From Gorsachius magnificus (Eukaryota; Chordata; Aves; Pelecaniformes; Ardeidae): 64,000 nt of DNA. Under the pieces are notes generated by a model. The model searched no databases, was not told the DNA's origin, and saw only the letters and a program-made list of their open reading frames with translations. Shown here in pieces: positions 53,201-63,600 of the stretch (its first letter is position 1; each line of letters starts with the position of its first letter). The stretch spans positions 496,001 to 560,000 of the forward strand of contig CM067083.1 of NCBI GenBank assembly GCA_034008185.1, in the 5' to 3' direction. The position numbers and the translations under genes are program-made.

Positions 53201-54644
53201 GTATTCACAAAGCAACACTGAACGTGTCCCGAGGAACAGGTCCCGGTGGCTTTTCCCTTACAACTAGAGCAAAAGCAGCATTAAAGCAGCAACTTACAGA
53301 CACTTACTTGCCTATGCTTTTTGCTGCTCTGTTGCTCTGCTCTTTGTCTGAGGCTGAGCTTCTCCTCCAGCAGGGACCCGGCCCTGCTCCTAAGCCTATT
53401 CTGCATTTTTAATACCTCCTCTGTCATTACACAATCCAGCTATCAGCGACTCGGTATCGATAAAAAATACAGAACAACCTAAAGAACAGCTGAGTGAGAG
53501 TTTTAAGCACTGATCCAGCACAGCTGTTAGCTGACCACATGACACAAGGGACAGCACAAGGCACTCACACTGACTGTATACATGACAAAAATGCATAGAG
53601 ATTCCTACTTCAATAAACCCATCAAAATCAACATGGCATGAGCTATAAATGCATTAACTACTGCTATATAATCTCGCGCAATGTTGAAAACACAACACAC
53701 GCTCAGCTTTATGCTTGCAGGAGAAATGGAAGGTGGTGGTGTGTTGTTTTCTTTTTCCACAGGAAGTTGAGTTTTTACTTCTTATTAGCACTTTAAGCTT
53801 TGGATCAACGATCAGGCTGAGCAGCTTTTTTAACGAGATGTCGGAAAATTCATGGCTGTAAGCTCTCTGAGGGACGATGGAAAAAGCGTGGCCAGGCTCA
53901 CCATTTCAGTCCTGCTGAAATACGAGAGGGAGGTGTCCCTCAGCAGGGCCACCCGCTCAGCCACACAAATGTCAAGAGCAGTGGGAAAAGCACTTGGCCA
54001 AAACAGACAGAGAGGTCTCCCCCAAACTGGTGTTTCATGCACAAAAAAGCTTTCCTGTTTTTCCCAGGATTTCCAGACGTTTACCATTATTTTGGCATCC
54101 CATCATAGATTTGCTATTTTACTTGCCCTTCACCAATTTAATCATGTAGTTACATTTCTGTTGATATTTAGTATGAAACTGCGTATTACCAGAGAATTTC
54201 CATGTTTTTAATACATGCTCACTGAAAAACAGCTACTGAGATTCTGAAACCCAAGTCCTGCTTTTAGCGCCCAGGCGTGCTGCAATATTAGCGCAGATAT
54301 GATTTCTCACACTTTGGCCTTTTGATGAAACACCTTTGCAACACGAGTATGTCACCTTATCCCACGACTTCACACATCAGCTGCCATGGTATCTGCCCCA
54401 AGAGCCCCGTTTCGCATTGCACTAATGAGTCAACACCTGTTAGACTGGAGACATCCGAACCTCGTTAGCCAGCGCGCGCTCTCCGGGGAGAGGCCCTGGG
54501 CATCGCCGTGCTCACCTCCAGCATGTCTGTGCTCAGAACCCTGGCCGCCGCGGTGATGAAGTCTCCTATCAGCATCGTAAAGCCAGGTAAGCCCAGGAAG
54601 AAAAACCACGGTGGGCAGTGCTTTATGATGGTATTTAAGATATC
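29140..54644 (-). CDS. RALGAPA2: RALGAPA2, Ral GTPase-activating protein subunit alpha-2 (partial; 14 internal exons)
   Basis: Fourteen exons on the minus strand join in one frame with GT-AG introns: 54516-54644, 52973-53101, 51663-51721, 51266-51374, 50597-50707, 47770-47838, 47465-47602, 46768-46951, 45512-46283, 45126-45197, 44015-44138, 42776-42931, 34461-34619, 29140-29267. They total 2,339 nt, or 779 codons plus 2 nt. The family protein is about 1,870 residues, so this is the C-terminal 40 percent without the last few dozen residues. Known role: with RALGAPB it forms the cytosolic RalGAP complex that stimulates GTP hydrolysis on RALA and RALB, an architecture related to TSC1/TSC2. The first seven or eight exons encode helical-repeat sequence; the last five encode the Rap/Ral-GAP fold with the HLGND thumb motif. 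KLLPSL and [14 protein letters not shown] in the last exon fit the alpha-2 paralogue, not alpha-1. Neither the start codon nor the stop codon lies in the part I can see. Confidence 0.96.
29268..34460 (-). other. RALGAPA2 intron (5.2 kb)
   Basis: No exon or repeat family is recognised. It contains a 17-base A run at 30067, a CpG-rich block at 31890-32060, and a long repeat-free AT-rich block at about 32560-33440 with many TAAT-type motifs. Confidence 0.75.
34461..34619 (-). CDS. RALGAPA2: RALGAPA2 exon with the catalytic Asn-thumb motif
   Basis: 159 nt, 53 codons, phase 0 to 0. It begins [16 protein letters not shown] and ends MKKPE. The asparagine of HLGND (codon AAT, 34602-34604) corresponds to the Asn thumb that Rap1GAP and TSC2 insert into the GTPase active site, so the catalytic residue is intact. 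[16 protein letters not shown] follows. The acceptor is GCTGTTGCAG and the donor GTACGT. Confidence 0.97.
35401..35556. repeat. Poly-C run and adjoining A-rich run
   Basis: 11 C, one T and 11 C at 35401-35423, and an interrupted A-rich GAAAAAA series at 35516-35556. Both are low-complexity intronic sequence. Confidence 0.95.
37655..37985. promoter_or_regulatory. Intronic CpG-rich block
   Basis: CpG-dense sequence in the 8.2-kb RALGAPA2 intron (CACGGCCACGGCCGAGCGCC and onward). It could be an alternative promoter or an enhancer. No exon or start codon with coding potential is recognised next to it. A similar but shorter block lies at 31890-32060 in the next intron. Confidence 0.4.
39514..39740 (-). 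mobile_element. CR1 LINE fragment
   Basis: It begins with a degraded octamer tail (CATAGAACCATAGAATCAC), then TTGGTTGGAAAAG and GTCCAACC blocks. The minus frame shows [19 protein letters not shown] and SPSLEGFK, the end of CR1 ORF2. It is truncated after about 220 bp. It differs from the copy at 11.2 kb and is probably another subfamily. It lies inside a RALGAPA2 intron. Confidence 0.92.
40838..40955 (-). mobile_element. Old, diverged CR1 fragment
   Basis: CACAGAACCATGGAAG, AAGACCTCTGG, GGGTCCAACCCACTG and TTAGGTTGCTCAGAGC line up in order with the CR1 3' untranslated end, but with many substitutions. The orientation matches the two other minus-strand copies. Confidence 0.75.
41460..41760 (+). 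mobile_element. Ancient CR1/L3-type LINE remnant, plus strand
   Basis: The plus strand reads as the ORF2 C-terminal region of an older CR1 lineage: blocks like CAAACATAAATAAG, AATGGGCTCAAATTG, GGAATAGGTTGCCTAGGG, ATCACTGGAGTTTTTAA. No frame survives. It lies opposite in orientation to the other CR1 copies in this intron. Family assignment rests on recognition of these blocks. Confidence 0.7.
42776..42931 (-). CDS. RALGAPA2: RALGAPA2 exon, Rap/Ral-GAP domain
   Basis: 156 nt, 52 codons, phase 0 to 0, from [14 protein letters not shown] to [10 protein letters not shown]. The acceptor is GATCGATCAG and the donor [18 protein letters not shown] is a core strand of the GAP fold. Codon 7 is Gly (GGT, 42911-42913), where the human paralogues as I recall them have Cys. 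Confidence 0.96.
44015..44138 (-). CDS. RALGAPA2: RALGAPA2 exon, start of Rap/Ral-GAP domain
   Basis: 124 nt: one base, then 41 codons from [18 protein letters not shown] to [11 protein letters not shown]. The acceptor is ATCTAATTACAG and the donor [17 protein letters not shown] forms the first strand of the Rap-GAP fold, and [14 protein letters not shown] is shared with TSC2-like GAP domains. Confidence 0.96.
45126..45197 (-). CDS. RALGAPA2: RALGAPA2 exon (72 nt)
   Basis: One base, 23 codons, two bases: [16 protein letters not shown] then KNLDSRQ, with a split Cys codon at the end. The acceptor is TATTTATAG and the donor GTAGGT. The charged helix just before the GAP domain is nearly invariant in the family. 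Confidence 0.95.
45512..46283 (-). CDS. RALGAPA2: RALGAPA2 large exon linking helical repeats to the GAP domain
   Basis: 772 nt encoding 256 full codons plus split codons at both ends, the longest coding exon here. Its N-terminal part carries [20 protein letters not shown] and [11 protein letters not shown]. The middle has [19 protein letters not shown] and [16 protein letters not shown], which are conserved. The later part ([23 protein letters not shown]) is acidic and variable. It ends [18 protein letters not shown], leading into the GAP domain. The acceptor is GATTGTTTTAG and the donor GTAGGA. Confidence 0.97.
46768..46951 (-). CDS. RALGAPA2: RALGAPA2 exon
   Basis: 184 nt, 61 codons plus one base. 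It begins [18 protein letters not shown] and ends LGNLLTVAE. The acceptor is CTGCTTGCAG and the donor [22 protein letters not shown] is the alpha-2 version of a motif (LADL, DYDPF) shared with alpha-1. Confidence 0.95.
47465..47602 (-). CDS. RALGAPA2: RALGAPA2 exon
   Basis: 138 nt, 46 codons, phase 0 to 0. It begins [17 protein letters not shown] and ends APLLDYIYR. The acceptor is TTTCTGTTTAG and the donor a consensus [14 protein letters not shown] is conserved in both alpha paralogues; the C-terminal half is more variable. Confidence 0.95.
47770..47838 (-). CDS. RALGAPA2: RALGAPA2 exon (69 nt)
   Basis: 23 codons, phase 0 to 0: [15 protein letters not shown] then SSVEADKK. The acceptor is TTTCAATATAG and the donor GTACGT. 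It is too short to stand out as an open frame. I recognised it by the family motif [11 protein letters not shown] and by fit to the exons on both sides. It lies just downstream of the ERV remnant. Confidence 0.95.
48140..48157 (-). other. Retroviral primer-binding site, serine tRNA type
   Basis: The minus strand reads TGGTGTAGTTGGCAGGAT. The complement of the 3' end of a vertebrate tRNA-Ser (ending CCTGCCGACTACG plus CCA) differs at only two positions, both C-to-T at CpG sites. That is the expected decay of methylated DNA. It sits three bases after the LTR CA end, as a primer-binding site should. The tRNA comparison is from memory. Confidence 0.65.
48161..48540 (-). repeat. Probable ERV long terminal repeat (3' boundary clear, 5' boundary not)
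   Basis: The segment ends in CGTGACA at 48161, a CA terminus typical of LTRs, three bases before a primer-binding site. A degraded polyadenylation-like AATAGA lies in it near 48300. It separates the RNase H remnant from the primer-binding site. I could not place its TG start; the upper limit is set by the end of readable pol sequence. A second LTR copy was not found above 50540. Confidence 0.6.
48560..49514 (-). pseudogene. ERV RT connection and RNase H remnant
   Basis: The frame at 49281-49514 ends with a connection-domain-like segment ([14 protein letters not shown]). The frame at 48705-49013 has RNase H features: LTDASAN (first Asp), GELRAV (Glu) and IDVDSCAMW (Asp). It stops at 48705. 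The rest of the domain ([14 protein letters not shown]) is readable in another frame down to about 48600, followed by more stops. This shows at least one frameshift and several nonsense changes. Confidence 0.8.
49643..50450 (-). pseudogene. ERV reverse transcriptase remnant
   Basis: The longest unbroken piece (49643-49999) has the palm motif YIDDIL at 49775-49792, preceded by a FTWEG...GQEHSP segment in place of the usual LPQG region. Upstream, the fingers region (PVW, DGRW, LTVDY) is readable in the same frame across an in-frame TGA at 50129-50131. Sequence still further upstream sits in a different frame, so at least one frameshift exists near 50160. These breaks make it a pseudogene. Confidence 0.85.
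50597..50707 (-). CDS. RALGAPA2: RALGAPA2 exon beside the ERV insertion
   Basis: 111 nt, 37 codons, phase 0 to 0, from [18 protein letters not shown] to LSRKITE. The acceptor is TTTTCTTCCAG and the donor GTACGT. Recognisable retroviral sequence starts only about 60 nt downstream of this donor, in the following intron. Confidence 0.95.
51266..51374 (-). CDS. RALGAPA2: RALGAPA2 exon
   Basis: 109 nt: one base completing the split Arg, then 36 codons from [18 protein letters not shown] to INVIGVTLK. The acceptor is preceded by TTTCAAAAAAG, a weak pyrimidine tract. The donor is GTATAA. The sequence is typical of the family, with a conserved tryptophan in GVWICEEL. Confidence 0.94.
51663..51721 (-). 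CDS. RALGAPA2: RALGAPA2 exon (59 nt)
   Basis: A short exon of 19 codons plus 2 nt: [19 protein letters not shown], then AG of a split Arg codon. The acceptor is TTATTTTAG and the donor GTAGTG. The [16 protein letters not shown] stretch is strongly conserved between the two RalGAP alpha paralogues, which anchors this small exon. Confidence 0.94.
52973..53101 (-). CDS. RALGAPA2: RALGAPA2 exon
   Basis: 129 nt, 43 codons, phase 0 to 0. The peptide runs from [18 protein letters not shown] to IIAGTADVK. The acceptor is CTTCGGTAG and the donor GTAAAG. It continues the helical repeats N-terminal to the GAP domain. It joins without a frame change to the exons on either side. Confidence 0.95.
54516..54644 (-). 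CDS. RALGAPA2: RALGAPA2 exon (most 5' exon seen)
   Basis: 129 nt, 43 codons, phase 0 at both ends. The peptide begins [16 protein letters not shown] and ends LSTDMLE. The acceptor follows TCTCTTTCAG and the donor is GTGAGC. The segment [13 protein letters not shown] is a conserved hydrophobic helix pair of the RalGAP alpha family. In human RALGAPA2 the preceding exon ends in a VMHLGLTSEDQ-type sequence; I could not find that in the remaining 9.3 kb, so it should lie above 64000. Confidence 0.95.
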
Positions 54645-57600
54645 CTGAAAGAGACGGTACCATTTGAGAAGAAATACGCAGAACGGGCAAACAACAAAGC
54701 CCCAAACCAAAAGGGAGAGTCTGAGAAGATTTAACTCTGCAATTCAGCAGTTCCACAACAATCAAGGTGGCGATTCACAGAGCCACGCAGCTCCATGCAG
54801 AACTGATCGTCACGTAACCACCCCTGCTTTCCACTGCAGATGCATTTAGTAGGAAAAGTACATTTGGTATCTTGGTAATATTTGTACTCTTACATTCCTG
54901 CTTAAAAAAACCCAGCCAAACACCCACCCACTTCTCCTCGTGTCTAAGCATAAAACTGTTCCCGCGTTAAATAAGATTTTAGATTCACAACATTCAGACC
55001 GTTAATCAATTTAAGATGAAGCATTACACCACTCCGATTCCTAAAATCACATTATTCAAAATTCTGTCACCATAAAAACCATGAGATGACAGAAACGAGC
55101 GCCGCCTTTGCCCCGACAGAGCTCAAGGCAATAACTGACAGCGGCTGGCTTGCTGCTGTTGGGCTGCTCCGGCACATACGGCATTTTTTTTCTGTTCTGG
55201 ACTAGTTGAGAAGTACAGCGATGTCAAATGCAAGAAGTGATCATACACAGCACGGTGACACAGATAAATATATGCCAACTGGATTGTTCTAAGTCACTCG
55301 TCTAAATAATTAAGATAGCAAATACAGATAAGCCTTGGGGAAAAAAAAAAAGAGTTTTGCTGAATTTCTGAAGGAACAGAGGAGGTTTTGTTTATTTTTA
55401 AGAGGTACATGTAAGACTAGACCACCAGCCACAGCTTTGCTCTCCTCGTTACCCCTTGACACAGGACACATTTCAGATAAGCATTTCAACTTTAATCCTT
55501 CCACGTTTCAATTCTTCATCATCTCTCCAAGTCAGAGCAAAGTTCCCATATTTGAGTTAAGATTTCCTTCCTACCAGGTTTCAGCAGGTTCAAAATTAGG
55601 CACAGGATCTATATAATCCTTACCTGCAACATTCTATTTGCTGAGGAATTAAACAAGGCTATTTCTATATGGAATAGAAAATTATTTTTTGTCTCAATAA
55701 AATTTCAAAGAAAAGTTGCAAAGGAAAATAATTTTCAATGTCTATCTTCACTGGGTTTACGACGTGTTAAAGAAGGCTTGAACTTAAATTCAGTCCCAGA
55801 ATGTGTCTATATGCTCAATTCCTGTATCAGAAACTAAATCCAACTCACTAAGATGAGTTGAGTTAGTAAACTAAGTCCAAATCCTTTCTCTCTGTATGCA
55901 GATATGCTTTAACTACAGCAGTATTTTCTCACAGCACGGCTAAACACCTGGACAGAACCCATTTGGTGTTCTGCGAAGTATTTACAGCAGGAACACCCTG
56001 TGAAATAACTGTGTTGTGTCTGTTACATCAATAGTGCTAGTTTTTAACATAGTAGCAAATACTGCTTTCACTTTCCGTTGAATAAGCTAAAATGCCACTC
56101 GAGTTAATGTTTAAACTAGTTTTAATCACTTCCTTTGATACATTTTAAAGTCAATATCAGTCAATGCAAACATTCAAAAAGAGCAGATGGATGCAGCAGC
56201 TCATAAAGTGGGTGGCAAACTCACACACGGAGCAGAACAAAAGACCCACCTTTTTATAATTAAGGGTCTGATTAATGCACCGGGCTCCTCACAGCACAAC
56301 GCACCTGCAATTACCAACGGAGCCAGGTACTGTGATGTGTTTGGTCTCTGAATAATTGGGCATCGCACTGTAGCGCAGCAGATGGGAGTCCGCTCCTGCT
56401 GACATATGCCGCAATAAAAGAGCCCGTGCTAACCTGGCCTGGAAGGTAACAGAACGTAGGAAGTACAAAGACCTGCCACAAACAACTGCGTGAACTCCTG
56501 TCCTCGCTCCATCAATCCCATCTGTTAAATGCCACTGTAGGGATCACCCGGCTTCATCGACCCCAAACTGTGGAGGCTGTATAGAACCCTGAGAAAATGA
56601 GGGTAAGATGGAAATTGCAGACCTGTTATATTTATATATTAATACCAGCGAGTTTACAGCACAGCATAACCAACACAACTTCAACACAAGCTGTGGCGAC
56701 ACACACAGTCCAAAACGCTGTCGGAATGTGATTGCGTGGATCTACTCGCTGTTCACAAGACGCACCACTACTAAAAAAAAAAAATAAAAAATAATGATTT
56801 TTCCTAGTAAGAAACCTTTGAAAATTTTATTTTGAAAAGCTAATGCAACAATCCTCCATTTCTCTTTTTTGTTACACAGCTTCTGACGGGTGACTGCACA
56901 GCACCGGCAGTACTCTGCGGTGATACACCACCCCTACCCCCCCCCCCCAAGGTACAGCCCCCCCTACCCAGCAGAAGCTGGTACAGCCCCCCCTCCCCAG
57001 CAGAAGCTGGTACAGCACCCCCCTACCCAGCAGAAGCTGGTACAGCACCCCCCTACCCAGCAGAAGCTGGTACAGCACCCCCCTACCCAGCAGAAGCTGG
57101 TACAGCACCCCTAACCAGCAGAAGTTAACCCCGTACAAGTGCGTAAGAGCCGAGACAAAAGCGTGCTCAGCCCAGCTTCCCATTAGTTCCCACTGCCATT
57201 TTTCATCTCGGGCATTTCCCTATGAGTTTGTGATCGTTTGAGTGACTTCACCAAAATCAGCAGGAGGCAGAGCACGCCCCGACTACAACACTGTTGTTCT
57301 ACCTGAGCTTGCACCACCCAGAGCGGGCAGGAAGGGAAGCACAGCCCAGGAGGGCGCTCACAGGCAGAGTCCGAGGGGCCTTCTCCCGCCTCCCGCTCAG
57401 CACCCAGCTAACAACAGCGCGATTCCACGCAGTAGTTCGGTAGCATTGCGAGCTTATCGGAGGATGCAGGCTCATGAGAAAGCGACCAAGTGAGAACATA
57501 TGTCCTATCAGTGGCAGTGCAAAAATCAGGTAACTCAAACAGAGGCGAGCTGCTTCCTTCCCTTCAAAGCGCTGCTCTATAAATGTAAACTCTGCCCAGC

Positions 57601-60600
57601 AGCTTACAGCCTAGTAAATGAATCACTTTAATTGAATGCTATGTACACAGCAACTGGAAAAACACAAGCAATAAGAAAAACATATGGTGATGGCAATAGA
57701 AATTGGTTTACTCATTCTGTACAGTGGTGTTTCTTTACTTCTTTCATAATTGACCTTTAGAACGATAAATGTGTAAAATAATTTTGGTTTATTATGGCTC
57801 CAAACCTTTAAGCAATTACACAAAATGAAAATTTAAAAGGAAGTATTCATTCTGGAAGCATTTCCATTGTTTACATAATTGCACAGCTATAATTTAGTGT
57901 TCGCGTTGTTAAAGAAAAGTGAAAAAAAGGACCATTATGGACTATTTCAATTCCAAATGATGCTCTGTAGTGTTAAAAACAGGGAGGAGAGGAGAGGGCC
58001 ATCACATGCGTGTCCTTCTCCAATGCATTAACCCTATAAATGGCATAATATTTCAGCACATGTTAATCAAGTAATCCAAATAACAAGGTCATAAACATCC
58101 ACTGAGGAAGTGAAAAAAATTTATGCAAGTTCACTGAAAGGTCAATTACAAAAATATTCTTCACCTAATTTTTGTTCAGGCTTTTGCAGATTACAGGTGT
58201 AACCAAATAGCCTGCCATCTGCCTTCAGCACATTTTCAATTGGCCCTCAACAGGAACAACATGGATTTTTCACTTAAAGTTCACTCTGTTCTTCACTGAG
58301 AGGCACCTCATTAGGGGCTGAAATTTACAGCACGGGAAAGATTATTAATTTACACAAGACTTAAGTGGCAAATCCTTCATTTTCCTTTTTTATTTTAAAG
58401 GAACAAGCATTTCCATTTACTCACTCCAAGTTTTCCTAGCTACGACCACATTTTACCTAAGAGTTACCTTCTCAAGTTAGGTTCCAATAAAAATTTATGA
58501 AGTATTTTGACACCCTTAGAAAGCACAGGATTAGCTTTTCAGAAAAATCCATTTCAATCTGTCATTTAAATCTAACCTCCAAAAAAAGTTGCATTTGCTG
58601 AAGTATCTCGTGGCCAGGGTGCAACAGGGAGAGAGATTGGAGACCGGAGTAACGTCGCATTTTGTAAAACGTGGGTAAGGTTATTCATGAGTGCTGAAGA
58701 TGACAGATTACTGCGCAAGTCACCCGCTGCTAACTGCGCCTTCCTCTCTAAACTACCTTAGAGCTCTCTCTTTTACAGTCGTATTAATCACAGAACACCT
58801 CTCCCGAAGCCCCTGTGCGACAGCCAGGTGCTCGGGTCCCCTACGCTAAAGGGATCAGACAAACACACCGAGTGAGCATGTTTGATATTTTCACAGCCCA
58901 GGAGACCGCTGGGATTACGGATTGGAAGAAACACTTCAAGTCCACGCACACTGAGAGGGGACTATCCGACTGCCCGTTTGCTGCAGGCACAGAGGTACAG
59001 GTGCCAAGAACACAGTCGCTAGTCCCTGGTGCTGCCTGGAACATTGAGACGACTTTGTGGGAGATTTTGGGCGGCTCTGTCGCACAAATGCGGATTTTTG
59101 TGTCGACTTTTACGGATTTCTCCCAGATGCCTGTGGCAGGACCGCTTCGAAGCCTCTGATTGTAAGGAACCAAGCTGGCTGTGCTTAAAAGATAAAGGTA
59201 ACAGCTAAGCAAGAAGTTGAAGTAAAACACGTCTGAAGCAGAGGAGTACAATCGCACACAGAGGGAAAAGGAGGGATCCTGAAGACTCAGCCCAGGTGAA
59301 ATAAGCAGAGGGAAAGGGGGAAGCCACCAGGGAGCTAAGGATGACGGATGATGGAACAGCCCTGCATTGCAGGGGCACATGAATGAGGAACCTTACTTCG
59401 GGAGATCCCCAAGCTACAACGATGGCTGGAGAGGTGGAAGAAAAGGTGGGAGCAAAAGGGAAGGAAGAGAGATGTTGCCTCCGTTTCAAAAACTCCATTT
59501 CTGTTCTGGACAGAGTTCAGAAAATCCTCACAGAGGAGCTTACAAGCAGCGGGCACTCCGGCTTGCCTTTACCACTGGGAGTACAGAGGAGACAGACCGA
59601 ACACCGACTATGAAACAGAAATTTGGGAGGGATGGAAGCAATTTAGAAAGAACAAAAGTGTTACCAAAACAAGAGAACAAAACTACCAAAATTGTTCCAG
59701 AATGCCCAGCTCCTACGATCGGCACTACCTGGTTCTCCCTTTCTTCCAGTCAATCCTAGCAGCTATTTTTCTCCAGCCCTTCCAATTCATCCCACTCTGA
59801 GTAAGCAGAGGGGCATATGCAGGATTTCCTGTGAGGCCTTGGCATTTGTATTTCTGTCTCTGCTGGAAACATGCTGTCTGTTAACAGTTTTTCAAAGCAC
59901 TTGTAAAGCACATAACGGGGGCACACAGGCAAATTTTCTACAGAAAGGGAGAGATAGGGGAGATTAAAAGAGGGAGAAATCATGGTAGCCATTGGAAGAC
60001 AGTTACAAGAAACTAAAATATGGGAATCTGAGCCTTAATAGACTACAGATTATTGTCTTTTAAATGGCAGTCTGGAAAGGAATCTAAAAGCATTATGGTT
60101 TCTGAAACGCTGTACAACCCAGGGTCCTTGTGCAACATTCCCAGGCAGAAATCCGGGCAAGAAGTGCTTACTCCCCAGCGCACAGAAGCAAAGCTGCTCC
60201 CTTGCTGTACCTTCAGAAGACAGTGCTCCACCCGGCTCCACACGTCCCCGCGAACAGCGCTAACGGCTGAGCAGTCTGAGGTTGGACACCGCTCCTCGCT
60301 GTTCAACAACAACTTAACAGAAAGATAGAAAAGCTCACACGTACTTTTTTTTTTTTTCTAAACTTCAGATCAATGCTAATACAAATAGGTGATTAATACA
60401 GCTTCTCCGGTAGCAACTCTACTAAAAAAGGCTTCACATTATAAATTAGCCATCTCTCATGCAAAGAGCTACAGTCAGTGTTCCTACATAAGCTTACTAC
60501 GCAACTGGTGTAGCTCTTCCCATAACCAGCAACAGCATATTTTATACAGACGAAGAGGCTTGTAGACAAGCATAACATACATTAGTGTATCACCATCTTT

Positions 60601-63600
60601 ACTGATAGAGTATTTCATCTATGTCATCCTTTTACTACTAGGAATCGAGCTAAAAACATAGCTGTTAACTTCTCCATCCACAGAGAAGTCTGCAGGCAGT
60701 CCCGGCTGCAGGTGCTGAAATTTAATCACCAAGGACATCTGTCAGCTCATTTGGATTTGGGCTTTTTTTTTATTTAAGGTTGTTCTGCCCTTAACACCAC
60801 TAAACTAAAAAAGCCATCAGCACAGTCTCTTCCCTTGTCTGTTAGTTGTCCTTTCCACAGCGAATTTCTCAAGTCTATACTTTTTATTATGCTCCTTAGT
60901 ATCTTCATATATGTGAATGCTCTGTTCCAAAGATACTCTGGCAAGCCAGCATAACTGTACATTTATTAAACTTGTTAAAACTCACTTCAGAAGTCAGGAA
61001 TAACACCAACCTGCTAGCTCACTTTTCAGATACCTTTTGGGTACCGGGCAAAACCCGAGTGGCACGTGTTGGCAGTAGGTTACACCAAGCACCTTAGCTG
61101 ATGCTAAAGCCCTGGTAGGAGGGTGAGGCTTTCTTCAAAAAGGGACACTAAACAGCTGGCGGTTTGACACTTGAAAAATACTGAACACCTGCCTTCTCTA
61201 CAGCCTAACTACAAGGTAAGCACCCAACTTGCACGGCTTTCTCTTCTCAAATGAAGAGCGCAAATTTAGACAGAAATAAGACAGCGTCACAAAAATCCAC
61301 AGACGTTGTAGGAGAAAAACACCAGTAATCTCAAAGGATTATTTCAGTACCAGAAGTACCAGAATTAGGCAATCAGAATTATCTCAATAGCTGCTTTTCT
61401 GAGAAGGGGGCTGAATAGTGTTAGTAGTATTTCGGAATTGTGTTTTGGTACTTTTGTTCTTCAGCAAAACCAAGGAAGCTATGAAGCAGGGAGATGCTTA
61501 TGTACCTTTTCAAGTTCATGAAGCAAAAATTACTGCTGCAGTAAGCAACCAGTAGCAATAATAAAATACATTTCCTTTCCCAGTTCAGGTATTTGTAAAA
61601 TTTGTGCGATGCAGTATTAGACTTTGGTTTCATTTAAAAAGCTGTACACGTCTTTTGATTTGGACAATAAGTAGCTGCAATCACTGGAATGGGGGTTTTT
61701 CAGCCATCGGTCTCACCTAGCAGCGTAAGGCAGCTATGCCTACCCAAACTGCAACAGGCTAGCCCACGGCATCTCCTAAAAAAAAAAAAAATCACACCCC
61801 AAGAATAATTTCATGATTCTCCATAATCTAGATGAGTTATTGGAGCAACTGTAGGCGAACTCCCTTCACTAACCCACGGCACGGAGCGAACATCTGAGCC
61901 CACTTTCCTTCACACTGGAGGTCAGGGAGGAGAGGCGGTGAGCCTCAGCGAACTTCATTCATAAAAAGCTGTAGGAAAAAAATCCAGGCTCACTACAGCA
62001 CCAGAAAAACGCCCGCTGACTTGAGCGGTACAGGAGGAGAATCGCCGCCCCGCAGACGGGCACTTGGCCCCTGACCTCAGGCCCCCGCACAAGCTGGAAG
62101 CAATTACAACGCCAGACCGCAACTCGCTCCGTCCCGCCGCTTACGCAATGCCTTCTCCCACCTGAAAAGGTGATGCAACCGTCGCAGAGAATTGTTCCCT
62201 TCTTCAGAGGTGTTTGTCGTTAGACACTTCCACATGGACAAATTAGATGCAGCTCATTACCTCACTATCTCCTTTCTCATCTGCTTAGCTAATTGCTACA
62301 TCTTGCACTCAGAACGCCGTGGGAGCTTTCCATAAAACATGACCCTACATTGCTCTTTTATGTACCCCATGAGACGAGCCTGCAAAGTTAGGGTGCACTT
62401 GCCGGGAATAATATTGCATTAAGTTCTAACTGTATTAAAAAAATTATTATTTTGTTATCCTATCAACTCCAAAATCTGAGCAATACAGCAGAATGTTTGT
62501 ATACTCATATCCTTAAGGAAGGAGTGGAAAGAGAAATATACTTCAAAAAGAAGCATTTCTGATGCTACCTAAAATATTGATGACCACATTCAAGTCAAAG
62601 AGGTTTCTGACAGTAATTTTTTAAAATTATGTAGTCACTTAAAAAGCTCTTCTGAAGTAGACAATGCGATTTCCGTTGCTTTCCCCCATAAATTTTAAAG
62701 TTGCACCAGTCATACACACAGAAGGAAAATTCCCCCATGAGAACCCGCCCCCTGCTTTCTCCTGTTAATGTTCCTTAAGAGTGAGATATTTATGCTTGTG
62801 CTTAGCAAATAAAAACAATCGGTGCTAAAAAAACCACAACCCTGCACCAAAGTTTATTTGGATATGCAGTAACGAATCCTAGAAACTGTGCTTTGGCAGC
62901 AGGGAATTCTGCAGCATTCTGAAGAACTAGGCTCCGCGTTCCAGCGATCCTTGTGCCCCACGATATCACACCCTCTTTTAGAAGAAGTTTATCAGCTAAC
63001 AGAATATACCAACAATCACTGAGGAGTACAGTAATCACAAAATCAGTACTGGTACCGCGTCGCATTCATCGTACACCATCCTCACGGGAAGCTGTGAGAC
63101 CCTATTGCAGCAAAATGCTTTGCAGCGCACACTTTACGCTTTGCTACCGTTTGCACATATCAGAGGGGGCACTTCTGCCTCACATGTGCATTCCTGCATT
63201 TGTAGTTACCCTCAGCATGCAAATTGCCTGGCTAGTCTCAACACCCATCAAGCACCTTGACATTAATCATGCTGGAAATACAGACATAGGTGTAAGGATC
63301 GTGCTCCCTATCAACACGCTGATGAGAATCCAAGCTCCAAAGCACCGGGAGTTAACACCTCAAGCAGTTTCATAGCTAAGGAGAGCAAAACTGGAAGGAC
63401 AGTAACATAAGAAAAAACTTGTGGCCAAGTGTGCCACCAAGAGGCAAAAAAAGGAAAACCAAGCGAAGCAAGGAAGAACAAAAGAGCAGCATCAGCGTGC
63501 AAAACCTCTGGGAAGCCCTGGAATGATGAGGAGCGTGGGGTCTGCCTTCCCTACGCAGTCTTCACGTCTTCATCTTTAACTTCTGGATCATAACTCTGCA

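Noticed and set aside
55620..55665. Minus-strand 42-nt segment between an AG and a strong GTAAGG (ALFNSSANRMLQ), possible small exon.
   Set aside because: No similarity to any RALGAPA2 segment; probably a chance donor.
56872..57183. 103-codon minus-strand frame with a repeated LYQLLLGRGV unit.
   Set aside because: Produced by the 30-bp minisatellite, whose period is a multiple of three.
58585..58765. Minus-strand frame of about 57 codons (LMNNLTHVLQNATLL and similar) ending at a GTTAGA donor-like site, considered as an upstream RALGAPA2 exon.
   Set aside because: It does not match the segment known to precede DILNTII in the family, the acceptor has no pyrimidine tract and the donor is poor.
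58841..59380. 179-codon minus-strand frame.
   Set aside because: No domain, a competing plus-strand frame over the same bases, and no match to RALGAPA2.
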